A stretch of 10,157 nucleotides of DNA from Planctomycetota bacterium (GCA_016872875.1 VGYW01000306.1:1-10157), one strand, 5' to 3'; numbered from the stretch's first letter, positions 1 through 6,808 are shown. The notes: a model not told the origin generated them from the sequence alone. Numbers and translations: made by a program.

Positions 1-299
1 CTCCACCCAGATCCGCTTCGACTCTTCCTGAACCCACTCGCCTGTAGGCTGTTCCGGGTTCCTTCGCGCCCACCCCGTATCCCTGTTCCCAACGCCCCCG
101 CCCCTGCCACAGCAGCCCCATGCCTAAACAGCACTCTCCTGTGGCCCCAACCCTACCCCTTGCACCTGACCGCACATACCGCCTCTCCCGATTCCGCAGC
201 CCTGGGATGGCGGATGCCCGCTTGCGGAGTGGATGGCTTCCGAGTAAGATGCGGCGACCCGATTCAGCCCGCCGCGCATTGCCTCAGAAGGGGACTCCG
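1..299. other. Left-edge stretch with no supported gene
   Basis: I see no convincing coding region here. The sequence is C-rich and pyrimidine-rich on the plus strand, and its open frames give low-complexity proline/arginine/serine translations with no family resemblance. Positions 2-31 read as a short frame ending in TGA (STQIRFDSS then stop). This could be the last codons of a plus-strand gene that begins outside the window, but nine residues are too few to support a call. A purine-rich ribosome-binding site for the next gene sits at the right end of this stretch. I could not identify a convincing promoter pair. Confidence 0.5.
287..294 (+). promoter_or_regulatory. Ribosome-binding site of the zinc-ribbon gene
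   Basis: The purine run GAAGGGGA lies five bases before the ATG at 300. It supports 300 as the real start, rather than the upstream in-frame ATG at 120, whose extra 60 residues look non-coding (basic, serine- and proline-rich, no motif). The four-cysteine zinc ribbon begins five residues after this ATG, as is usual for such proteins. Confidence 0.6.
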
Positions 300-1324
300 A
301 TGATCGAGGTGCTCTGCCCGAACCCCGCGTGTGGCCGCAAGCTGCGCGCGCCCGACTCCGGCGCCGGCCTCACTGCCCGCTGCCCGATCTGCGGCACGAA
401 CATGACCGTGCCCCAGGCGCCCCCGCCGCGCGCGGAGGGCCTCGGACTCCAGCCCGAGCCGCCCGCGCCCGCCGGCGGCCCGTGGGACGCCGCGCCGCCC
501 GGCCCCGGCCCGCTGCCTCCGCCGCCGGCCCGCTCGCCGCGCAGCCGTGTGCCGCTCGCCGCCGTCGCCGTGGCGGTGGCCGCCGCCGCATCACCTACAC
601 CTGCACGCGCGTGAAGATGGACCAGACCCAAGGCCCGATGCGGATGACCTTCGACAGCGACGAGTCGAAGACCCCCAGCGGCACCGGCGACCCCGGCAGC
701 CAACTGCTCGCCGGAATCCTCGGCGCAATGGTCGGCTGGAAGGGCGTCCAGGTCTACTCCGCCGACGGCAAGTTCCTGCGCCTCGAAGGCCTCGAACACC
801 TCCTGAGCAAGATGCGCGCCGCACCAGGCGGCGCGCAACTCGTCGGCATGATGAAGCAGTTGCTCAAACCCCTCCTCCGCGACGCCCTCACCCGCCACTG
901 GGGCAAGCTCCTCCCCGCAGAACCCGTCGGGCCGGGCGACTCCTGGAGGCGAACCGTCGACTTCGACAAGGTGCCCATGTTCGGCAAGATCGACTTCGAG
1001 TTCACCTGCTGGCTCACCGACGTGGCCGACGGCCCCGACGGCAAGGTCGCCGTCCTGGTCTGCGACGGCCGCGCGCGCATCCGCAACCGCGATGTGGACA
1101 TGAGCGGCATGGGCCTGCCCATGGCCCCCAAGACCACCGTGGACGACATGACCATGCTCATCCGCCAAACCGTCAAGTTCCCCATCGCCGTCGGACTCGC
1201 CACCGAGGTGACGGGCGACCTCGACGTTGACGCCTCGATGACCATGAAGATCGTGGGCCAGACCGCCAGCACCAAGCTCCAGCAGGCCACCAAGTTCACC
1301 TACACCCTCACCCCGAGGAAGTAG
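300..1324 (+). pseudogene. Frame-disrupted zinc-ribbon / membrane-anchor / DUF6263-like protein
   Basis: One gene appears split over two frames. The first part (300-614) encodes a zinc ribbon with cysteines at 6, 11, 28 and 31 (CX4C-X16-CX2C), then a proline/alanine-rich linker, then a short Ala/Val-rich hydrophobic stretch that looks like the start of a membrane helix. This frame ends at TGA 612-614. Protein-like sequence resumes in the -1 frame from about 588 (ITYTCTRVKMD onward) and runs to TAG 1322-1324. From memory, that part resembles the second half of DUF6263-type proteins of planctomycetes: a GPM...FDSD segment, then a long beta-rich region ending TYTLTPRK. The hydrophobic stretch runs almost directly into the middle of this domain, so its start seems missing. 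This suggests an internal deletion in a GC-rich tract, or a collapsed assembly, rather than a one-base slip. The function is unknown. The family assignment is tentative, but the frame break is clear. Confidence 0.6.
611..1324 (+). CDS. Downstream open fragment of the broken gene (DUF6263-like C-terminal part)
   Basis: This is the second reading frame of the disrupted gene, listed separately because it is open and protein-like over about 237 residues. Its frame stays open further upstream (to about 329), but that extension is an arginine-rich shadow of the zinc-ribbon frame. The first usable starts are GTG 611, which overlaps the upstream stop as GTGA, and ATG 617. Neither has a purine-rich ribosome-binding site, so independent translation is doubtful. 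The protein has no signal peptide, no cysteine motif and no obvious catalytic residues. Alternating hydrophobic and polar strands (KIDFEFTCWLTDV, KVAVLVCDGRARI) suggest a beta-rich fold. It could be expressed only by re-initiation after the overlapping stop, or not at all. Confidence 0.4.
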   Translation: MKMDQTQGPMRMTFDSDESKTPSGTGDPGSQLLAGILGAMVGWKGVQVYSADGKFLRLEGLEHLLSKMRAAPGGAQLVGMMKQLLKPLLRDALTRHWGKLLPAEPVGPGDSWRRTVDFDKVPMFGKIDFEFTCWLTDVADGPDGKVAVLVCDGRARIRNRDVDMSGMGLPMAPKTTVDDMTMLIRQTVKFPIAVGLATEVTGDLDVDASMTMKIVGQTASTKLQQATKFTYTLTPRK

Positions 1325-1333
1325 GCTCCGCGC

Positions 1334-1404
1334 ATGTGGCACAGCCGCCCCCGGCTGTGCAAGGAGCGCTCCCCGGAACACAGCCGCGGGCGGCTGTGCC
1401 ACAT
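1334..1404. repeat. Long imperfect hairpin between convergent gene ends
   Basis: The 27-nt arms at 1334-1360 and 1378-1404 are reverse complements at 25 of 27 positions, with a 17-nt loop. Each arm is itself a small palindrome: CACAGCCG, then four bases, then CGGCTGTG. The cruciform could therefore refold into two smaller hairpins. It fills nearly all the space between the stop of the plus-strand gene (1324) and the stop of the minus-strand DUF6807 gene (1416). That position would suit a bidirectional transcription end, but no T-run follows on either side, so an ordinary intrinsic terminator is not supported. It shares its core with the coding repeat at 2824-2862, so a dispersed palindromic element is the better description. 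Confidence 0.8.
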
Positions 1405-1415
1405 TTCGGGTCGGC

Positions 1416-2384
1416 TCAACGGCCCTCTCCCACGTACTCCTCGTACGCCTTCTGGAGCGTCGCAAGATCGGCGTCGCCGCGATGGAGCCACACGCGGTAA
1501 CGGCAGCGGACCGGCTTGCCGGGCTCGAGGTCCTTCGGCTTCACGCCCGGCCAGCCGACGCACAGGCAGCCGTAGTGGCGCGTGAGCCACGTCGGCGGAT
1601 AGTCGGGGTGGTCCTTGGCGACGAAGATGGCCACGCCGCTCCGCCCAGGCGCGCCCGCCACGTGGCCCGTGATGTCGGCCCACGCCAGCGGCTTGTCCTC
1701 AACGTCCTTCCCGTTGCTCGGGCCGGCGGACGTTATGATGGCGGTGTCCTTGCGGCGATTGGCGTTCGGCTCGTCCTTGTTGGGAGCGAAGCGGACGTTG
1801 AAGCCGCCGTAGCTCTTCCCCGCCGCGCCCCACAGCGTCACCGGCTGGTCGAGGGCCGTCCAGGTCAGGTCGAAGTCAATCGCCCGCGTGTCCTTCGGGG
1901 CGGGGTAGACCGTGAGAACGAGAGCTTCTTTCACCACCTTCTTCTCGCCCACATACCAGCCGCTCTCGGCCTCGAGCACCGCCTTGTCCTTCGTCGCCTC
2001 CTGGCGGACCCATTTCTCGTGCTTGTAGTAGATGCCCGATGGAATCCACGACTGAACGCTCTTGCCCTCGGCCTTCATCCCCGGCCAGGCCCAGAAGACG
2101 CCGCGATGGTGGTAGTGGTCGCGCGGGAAGTCCTCGGTGAGAGCCTCGCCATCGAGGCCATAGAGGGGGTGGACGTAGCAGGCGCGGTTGTAGCGCTCCG
2201 CCACGCCCTCCTTGCCGATCATCCCGTGGTTGTACACGAGCACGGGCTTCTCGCCGTCCCAGAGGCCCAGCGACTTGTCGCTGACCGGCTTCCACTGGAA
2301 CCCGGCAGGCGTGGGCTCAGCCCCGCCAGCAGCCAGGGAGAGGGCAGCACCAAACACGCCTACACCCAGATGCAATCGCCTCAC
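1416..2384 (-). CDS. Secreted DUF6807 (PmoA family) protein
   Basis: This 322-residue protein matches my memory of the DUF6807 family, often labelled 'PmoA' in databases. Typical landmarks are the early segment RACYVHPLYGLDGE (68-80), the histidine-rich RDHYHHRGVFWAW (88-100) and the C-terminal tryptophan/arginine strand YRVWLHRGD. The family is common beside oxidoreductases and glycoside hydrolases in PVC and Bacteroidota carbohydrate loci. It has no established reaction that I can name and is not methane monooxygenase. I chose GTG 2384 over GTG 2402 because AAGGAG (2393-2398) lies eight bases before it. This start also gives a clean Sec signal peptide: MRR, then a hydrophobic core to about residue 20, with likely cleavage near residue 22. 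It is the last gene of the four-gene minus-strand run, 57 bases after the stop of the 1380-residue gene. Confidence 0.85.
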   Translation of the reverse strand: MRRLHLGVGVFGAALSLAAGGAEPTPAGFQWKPVSDKSLGLWDGEKPVLVYNHGMIGKEGVAERYNRACYVHPLYGLDGEALTEDFPRDHYHHRGVFWAWPGMKAEGKSVQSWIPSGIYYKHEKWVRQEATKDKAVLEAESGWYVGEKKVVKEALVLTVYPAPKDTRAIDFDLTWTALDQPVTLWGAAGKSYGGFNVRFAPNKDEPNANRRKDTAIITSAGPSNGKDVEDKPLAWADITGHVAGAPGRSGVAIFVAKDHPDYPPTWLTRHYGCLCVGWPGVKPKDLEPGKPVRCRYRVWLHRGDADLATLQKAYEEYVGEGR

Positions 2385-2392
2385 GAAGCTCG

Positions 2393-2398
2393 CTCCTT
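2393..2398 (-). promoter_or_regulatory. Ribosome-binding site deciding the DUF6807 start
   Basis: AAGGAG on the minus strand sits eight bases before GTG 2384. It lies inside the coding sequence if the longer GTG 2402 start is used, which argues for the shorter form. The shorter form also begins with MRR, the positively charged n-region expected of a signal peptide. Confidence 0.65.
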
Positions 2399-2402
2399 CC
2401 AC

Positions 2403-2429
2403 GGTCCCTTGGGTCCTTGTGGTCCCTCG
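2403..2429. repeat. Nine-base tandem repeat in a short intergenic gap
   Basis: Three nine-base units, GGTCCCTTG, GGTCCTTGT and GGTCCCTCG, follow each other on the plus strand. A partial fourth unit (TCCCTT) follows. The block occupies most of the gap between the stop of the 1380-residue gene (2442) and the start of the DUF6807 gene, upstream of the latter's ribosome-binding site. Its role is unknown. Confidence 0.6.
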
Positions 2430-2441
2430 TCCCTTCCCCGC

Positions 2442-5400
2442 TCAATAGCGGTCGATGACAAAGGTGCGGGATTCGCCCTTCTTGAGGGCGAGCCAGACGG
2501 TGCCGGTCCAGCCGTTGAAGAGGACGTGGCCGCGGTTCAGGCGGTGGTCGTTCTCCTTCGGCTCGTCGGTGATGTTGTCGGCCGGGCCGCCGTCGAGGGG
2601 CACGACGCCGGTGAACTCGCGCCAGAGCTTCTCGACCTTGATGCCGAGGCGGGCGAGATCGAGGTCGAGCTTTACGATAGCCGGCCTCTTCTCGTCGCCG
2701 CCTGCGTTGGTGACGTGGAACAGGACGCTTCGGGGCCGCTGCCAGGCGAGCGCGCCCTGTGCCTCGAAGCCGGCCAGCGGCTTCGCCCTGTTGATGCCCC
2801 AGTCGAGCACGGCTCGGCGCAGCGGTGGCACAGGCGTCGGTGGCACAGGCGTCCCGCCTGTGGTGGATGGAAACCAAGCCTTCCACGCCGCATCGTTGAT
2901 CGGCTTCTCCTCCCAGTGGAGGACGAGGTAGCGGACGTCGTGATAGAAGACGCTGAAGCCGTCGAGGATGCCCGTCTCGGGGTCGAGCTTGGGGTCGAGG
3001 GGCGGGACGACCTTCTGTCGGGCGTGCTCGTGCTTCTTCGCATCGTCGGGGTCGCCGGGCAACTCCTCATACCACTTGAGGTGGCCGAGGTAGCGGTACT
3101 GGGCGGGGTTGTTGTAGAGCTGGCGGATGCGCAGCCGCTCGCCGCTCAGGCCAGCGGGCACGCCGAGGGCCTTGAGTTCGAGCATTGCGCGGAAGGGCCG
3201 AGTCTGCTCCTTGCCCGCCTCATCGGGGCCGTAGTTGCACACGGCCAGGACGGCCGAGCCGGGGCGCTTCCACATGCTCACGATGAGGCCGGGCGTCAGG
3301 TTACCGACGTGCCAGTTCCGCCAGTAGGGGATGAACTCGACGTCGGCGCGGCTGATGCCCCAGTGCTTGAAGGCCTGGTGGTTGAACACGCCGCCCCCGC
3401 CACCCATCACGGCGTCGTGCATCGAGGGCCAGGTGGGGTTCATGAAGCCCAGGTGGCTGATGTTCACCCCGAAGTTGTGCGAGCACGACCCCGCGATCAT
3501 CCGGTCGCTGGGGTAGACGCTGATCGGGTCGAGCATCGGGTACTCGGAATCCAGAATCGAGTCGGCGAAGGGGAGCGCCTTGAGGCAAATGGAGTTCGTG
3601 GCGTGGCCGCTGACGCCGCCGGGGTATTGCCCCGTCTCCTGCATCAGCGCCCAGACGCGCTTGTACCACTCGCGGAGGTTCGAGGCGTCGCTCTCGGGCT
3701 GGATGCGGCCGTCGGGCAGGCGGTAGCCGAAGCCCGCGGCCAGGGCGCGGGCGAAGTGCCCCGTGAAGCTGATGTCGTAGTAGAAATGCGTGCAGCCGCC
3801 CTCGCGGATGAGGCGGTTCTGGAGCCACATCATGTAGTCGCGATAGGTCGGCGAGAGGATTTCGCCGCCGGGCACCCAGTCGCCCGCGAAGTACTCGTAG
3901 ACGCCTGGCTCGATGCTCTTGTTCATGTAGCCGCGGAGGGCGATCTGGTTGTTTGTCCACATGCCCAGGCGGGCGGAGCCGTCGTAGAGGCCGCGCTGCG
4001 AAATCTTCTCACACTCGGCCTTGCAGTAGGCGTAGTACTCAGGCCACCGCTTCTCGTCGGGGAAGGGCGGGCTGAGGATCGAGAAGAAGTCCTGCCCCGT
4101 GTCCCAGTTGACCTTGTACTTGCCGCCCGAGAAGCCGTTGGCGGCGGAGACCTGGTTGAGCCGCCAGCCCGGGATGAGGCGGCGGAAGGGCGTGGCGTTG
4201 TAGCCGAACCGAATCGTCCGCGGCTCGGCGAGGCGGAGCGGCTTCTTGCCGAAGTGGCTGCGGCCCACGATGTTGTTGCGGAGGATGACCTGACTGTTCA
4301 GCACAATCGTCCCCGGCCGCGCGGGGCGGACAAGTGAGTGAGCGGGCACCTTGTCATCGGGCTCCCAGCCGAGGTCGGAGTCGGCGGTCCAGAGCAGGCC
4401 GCGCCTCTCTGTGCCCAGCCACAGGTTGTCCGTGAAGCTGCCCGTGGTCATGCCCGAGCCGGTGAGGCCAATGCCTTTGAGGGTGTTCCACACCTCCATC
4501 CAGCGAGGAGCGGGGAACGCAGCTCCGAACAGATCGCCGTCAACTGGCCGCGAGGGGACCTTGCCAATCGAGCGGGCGCAGTAGTTGTTGCCCTGGCCAA
4601 CGCAGGACATGTGCAGCCCGTCGCGGTCGTCGAGCGGCCACTCGATGCGAAGCCCCTCGATCTCCACGGGGCCGGCCTCGGGCGCATAGGTGAGTTGAAG
4701 CTCGACCAGGCCATCCTGCTCGACCGAGCCCTTGGCGGTGAAGACGATGCCGGCGGCCTTCGAGGGCGAGCCCTCGAATTCAATGCGCCAAGCCTTTTCG
4801 GTGGTGACCTTCACAGAGCGGCGGGTGGGAACGACGTGCTCCTTGCCGCCAACCTTGACCACGATGCGGGCGGGGGCAGCGAGCACGTCGCCGTCGTTTG
4901 CCTCGATCTGGCGGGGCAGGCCAAGGGAATCGAGGTGGTAGACGCGGCGGGTGCAGAAAACCTTGGTCCCCATAGCAAACCCGCCAGCGCCCCTGCCCGT
5001 GCCGCTCGCGCGCAGCGGCTCGAAGGGCGCGAGCACCTTCTCCGTGTCGCCGAGCTTGTTGCCCCACCACTTGGCGAACTCCTTCGCCTCGTCCTTCTTG
5101 GCGAGCTTGATGCCGTCGCGTGTCAGCACAGGCTTGCCGCTGGCGTCCACAAGGCTGAGCTTCACCTGGTACTCGCCCGGCTCGACGCTCGGCAGTTCGA
5201 CGAGGTCTTCATACTTGTAGTAGACGAAGTGGCCGAGCCGGCCCTTCTTGACGGTTCGGGTTTGTAGTTCGGCGTTTACGCGGTCTTCGGGCTTGGCGGA
5301 ACCGCCTGAAGGCGGAACTACGAACGTAATCTCATATTCGGCGCCGGTGGGTTTGGCGCCGGGGGGCAGCGGCGCGTCGAGGGTGTCGGCGCTGAGGAAC

Positions 5401-6584
5401 AGCAGGCCGCGGACCGGGTTCCAGTTGGCCTCGTGCTCGAAGACGATCTGGCGGGGGCGGGCGGCCAGGTAGCTCTTGTCCGTGCCTTGGAAGCTGAGGT
5501 TGTAGGTGTAGACTGGCTCGTCGCCGAGTGTGACGCTGTAGCTGTACCAGGAGAGTTCGCCCGGCTCCTTGCCGTCGGGCTTGGGATAGGCGAGGCCGGG
5601 GAATGCCTTCGCCACGTCGAAGCGGACGGAGCCTTTGGCGGGGATCGTGAGCGCTTGCTCCTCCTGGACGACCGGCTTGGCGTTCTCGGGCAGGCCGCGC
5701 TCTCGTGCGCGGCCCATCTTGCCGTGGAGAACGCTCGCGGCGGCCTTGACGCTCAGCGGTTTGTCGGAGGGGTTGTAGATGACGCTCTTGAGATTGAGCT
5801 TCTCGTCGTGCAGGCCGCTCAGCTCCTCGACCTGCACGTAGGGCTTGTCGGCAGTCAGGACGGTGCGGGGGAAGCCGTAGTGCTCCAGGTGGCCGGAGGC
5901 GGAGGGGACGTCGAGCCACTGCCAGTCGGGGTTCTTCAGCGGCGCGGCGAGAAGGATGTCCATCTTGTCGCCTGCCTTGTGCTCGACGGGCATCTCCACG
6001 TCCTTCAGGTCGGCGGCGAGCTCCATGTCCCACCATTGCTTGCCGCCTTCCTCGTGGATGCGGTTGGCGATCCGCATGTCGGGCCGCCAGTTGAAGAGGT
6101 TCTGGCCGATGGAGGGGTAGAGCTTCATGAACTCGCCGCTGCCGAGCGAGTTGATGACGAACTTGAGGAAGCTGGAGACCTGGCCGGGCAGCTTGTTGCG
6201 GTCGTGGAGGAAGATGCCCAGCTCATAGGAATCGTCGAACACGACGCCTGCCGCGTACTTCTCGCGTTTGCTGCGGTAGAGGCGGTGGCCGGGCAGGATG
6301 TCGCTGCGGGCAGCGATATAGAGGTGCTGCGGGTCCCAGGCGACCCAGAAGGAGACTGGGCGGTCGCGGTAGGCGAGGCTGGAGGTCCAGACCACGCCCA
6401 TCACCTTCACCGCCTCGCGCCACTCGTCGGCGCCGATCGTGCCGTCAATCGTCGGGGGCTTTGACATCCGCGGCACGTTGAACCGCGGCACGAACTGCTC
6501 GTCGTAGGCGAGGCCGCCGGCCTCGGCAGTGACGCATGCGCCCAGCGTTGCGCCCAGGACAGCTAGACAAACAGCAACTCTCAT
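2442..6584 (-). CDS. Giant secreted CBM9-like + DUF6067 (GH123-like) protein
   Basis: This is a 1380-residue exported protein. The N-terminus (MRVAVCLAVLGATLGAC) is a signal peptide with a possible lipobox (LGAC, Cys17), though Sec cleavage after AEA at 22 is equally plausible. Residues about 40-245 resemble a CBM9/DOMON-like carbohydrate-binding domain (PPTIDG at 43-48, ADEW, then LYIAARSD). Beta-sandwich segments follow to about 500. The later part matches DUF6067, a GH123-like catalytic family: WLGTERRGLLWTADSDLGW, then FGYNATP, then a TIM-barrel region with HFYYDISFTG (Asp937) and DSEYPMLDP (Asp1012, Glu1014). By analogy with the Asp-Glu pair of GH123, I infer that acidic residues in this second motif act in hydrolysis. 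Substrate is unknown. ATG 6584 is supported by AAGGAGAGGA six bases upstream. Two palindromic repeats lie in frame, at residues about 420-442 and 1241-1254. It is preceded by a repeat-filled gap of 260 bases. Confidence 0.85.
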   Translation of the reverse strand: MRVAVCLAVLGATLGACVTAEAGGLAYDEQFVPRFNVPRMSKPPTIDGTIGADEWREAVKVMGVVWTSSLAYRDRPVSFWVAWDPQHLYIAARSDILPGHRLYRSKREKYAAGVVFDDSYELGIFLHDRNKLPGQVSSFLKFVINSLGSGEFMKLYPSIGQNLFNWRPDMRIANRIHEEGGKQWWDMELAADLKDVEMPVEHKAGDKMDILLAAPLKNPDWQWLDVPSASGHLEHYGFPRTVLTADKPYVQVEELSGLHDEKLNLKSVIYNPSDKPLSVKAAASVLHGKMGRARERGLPENAKPVVQEEQALTIPAKGSVRFDVAKAFPGLAYPKPDGKEPGELSWYSYSVTLGDEPVYTYNLSFQGTDKSYLAARPRQIVFEHEANWNPVRGLLFLSADTLDAPLPPGAKPTGAEYEITFVVPPSGGSAKPEDRVNAELQTRTVKKGRLGHFVYYKYEDLVELPSVEPGEYQVKLSLVDASGKPVLTRDGIKLAKKDEAKEFAKWWGNKLGDTEKVLAPFEPLRASGTGRGAGGFAMGTKVFCTRRVYHLDSLGLPRQIEANDGDVLAAPARIVVKVGGKEHVVPTRRSVKVTTEKAWRIEFEGSPSKAAGIVFTAKGSVEQDGLVELQLTYAPEAGPVEIEGLRIEWPLDDRDGLHMSCVGQGNNYCARSIGKVPSRPVDGDLFGAAFPAPRWMEVWNTLKGIGLTGSGMTTGSFTDNLWLGTERRGLLWTADSDLGWEPDDKVPAHSLVRPARPGTIVLNSQVILRNNIVGRSHFGKKPLRLAEPRTIRFGYNATPFRRLIPGWRLNQVSAANGFSGGKYKVNWDTGQDFFSILSPPFPDEKRWPEYYAYCKAECEKISQRGLYDGSARLGMWTNNQIALRGYMNKSIEPGVYEYFAGDWVPGGEILSPTYRDYMMWLQNRLIREGGCTHFYYDISFTGHFARALAAGFGYRLPDGRIQPESDASNLREWYKRVWALMQETGQYPGGVSGHATNSICLKALPFADSILDSEYPMLDPISVYPSDRMIAGSCSHNFGVNISHLGFMNPTWPSMHDAVMGGGGGVFNHQAFKHWGISRADVEFIPYWRNWHVGNLTPGLIVSMWKRPGSAVLAVCNYGPDEAGKEQTRPFRAMLELKALGVPAGLSGERLRIRQLYNNPAQYRYLGHLKWYEELPGDPDDAKKHEHARQKVVPPLDPKLDPETGILDGFSVFYHDVRYLVLHWEEKPINDAAWKAWFPSTTGGTPVPPTPVPPLRRAVLDWGINRAKPLAGFEAQGALAWQRPRSVLFHVTNAGGDEKRPAIVKLDLDLARLGIKVEKLWREFTGVVPLDGGPADNITDEPKENDHRLNRGHVLFNGWTGTVWLALKKGESRTFVIDRY
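2824..2862. repeat. In-frame palindromic repeat inside the DUF6067 gene
   Basis: The 15-mer GGTGGCACAGGCGTC occurs twice in direct succession (2824-2838, 2839-2853). The second copy forms a palindrome with what follows: CACAGGCG (2844-2851), loop TCC, CGCCTGTG (2855-2862). On the coding strand this gives a Thr-Gly-Gly-Thr-Pro-Val-Pro-Pro type peptide (residues about 1241-1254). The peptide is low-complexity and unlike the surrounding domain sequence (KAWF before, AVLDWG after). The 15-base unit length is a multiple of three, so the extra copy keeps the reading frame. Confidence 0.8.
5260..5325. repeat. Second in-frame palindromic repeat inside the DUF6067 gene
   Basis: GTTTGTAGTTC (5260-5270) and GAACTACGAAC (5315-5325) are inverted copies with one mismatch. 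Next to the second copy is a tight hairpin, CCGCCT-GA-AGGCGG (5302-5315). The encoded peptide, about residues 420-442, includes VVPPSGGSA and lies between two beta-strand-like segments, so it probably forms a surface loop. The reading frame is intact across it. Confidence 0.65.
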
Positions 6585-6590
6585 GTCGGA

Positions 6591-6600
6591 TCCTCTCCTT
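6591..6600 (-). promoter_or_regulatory. Ribosome-binding site of the CBM9-DUF6067 gene
   Basis: AAGGAGAGGA on the minus strand ends six bases before ATG 6584, an ideal spacing. It lies immediately downstream of the nested inverted-repeat array. A hairpin ending at 6601 could therefore affect ribosome access or transcription entering this gene. Confidence 0.75.
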
Positions 6601-6808
6601 GTAGCCCCCGAACGGGGGCGGCCCAGCCGTAGCCCAGGGCGACCGAAGGGAGCCCTGGGCAGGCTGTCCCGCGTGTGAGAGCCCCCGAAGGGGGCGATTC
6701 AGGCGGCCATGAATCGCCCCTTTCAGGGGCTCATGCCCGGGTTGGCCCCGTTCCCCAGGGCTCCCTTCGGTCGCCCTGGGCTACGGCTGGCTCGCCCACT
6801 TCGTGGGC
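6601..6808. repeat. Nested inverted-repeat array filling the intergenic gap
   Basis: The outer arms at 6623-6659 and 6754-6790 are perfect 37-nt reverse complements. Each is also a palindrome in itself (CCCAGGGC, an 11-base loop, GCCCTGGG). Inside them, 6680-6701 and 6710-6731 pair at 20 of 22 positions around an 8-nt loop. Outside lie two small hairpins, GCCCCCG-AA-CGGGGGC (6604-6619) and GCCCAC-TTC-GTGGGC (6794-6808). The array is roughly mirror-symmetric about position 6706. It fills most of the 260-base gap between the hydrolase stop (6845) and the next gene's ribosome-binding site. It resembles a MITE-like or clustered REP-like element. No transposase gene is present here. It could end or attenuate transcription from the upstream pair of genes. 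Confidence 0.85.

Noticed and set aside
580..614. Programmed -1 ribosomal frameshift joining the two halves of the zinc-ribbon gene
   Set aside because: No X-XXY-YYZ slippery heptamer is visible, and domain content seems to be missing at the junction, so mutation or an assembly fault is more likely.
1334..1404. Classical rho-independent terminator
   Set aside because: The stem is strong, but no T-run follows it on either strand, so it is listed as a repeat.
284..1465. Minus-strand open frame of 393 codons opposite the zinc-ribbon gene
   Set aside because: The translation is low-complexity (His/Gly/Ala/Glu) and mirrors the plus-strand coding sequence, which has a zinc ribbon and a good ribosome-binding site.
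1416..2384. Methane monooxygenase subunit, from the family nickname PmoA
   Set aside because: The sequence fits DUF6807, a soluble exported protein. It lacks the membrane helices of particulate methane monooxygenase.
1482..4337. Very long plus-strand open frame (951 codons) antisense to the DUF6807 and DUF6067 genes
   Set aside because: Its translation is Val/Ala/Glu/Arg-rich with no recognisable domain, and it crosses the ends of two well-supported genes. High GC removes stop codons on the opposite strand.
5433..6464. Plus-strand open frame of 343 codons opposite the CBM9 domain
   Set aside because: Val/Ala/Glu-rich shadow, with no domain and no supporting start signal.
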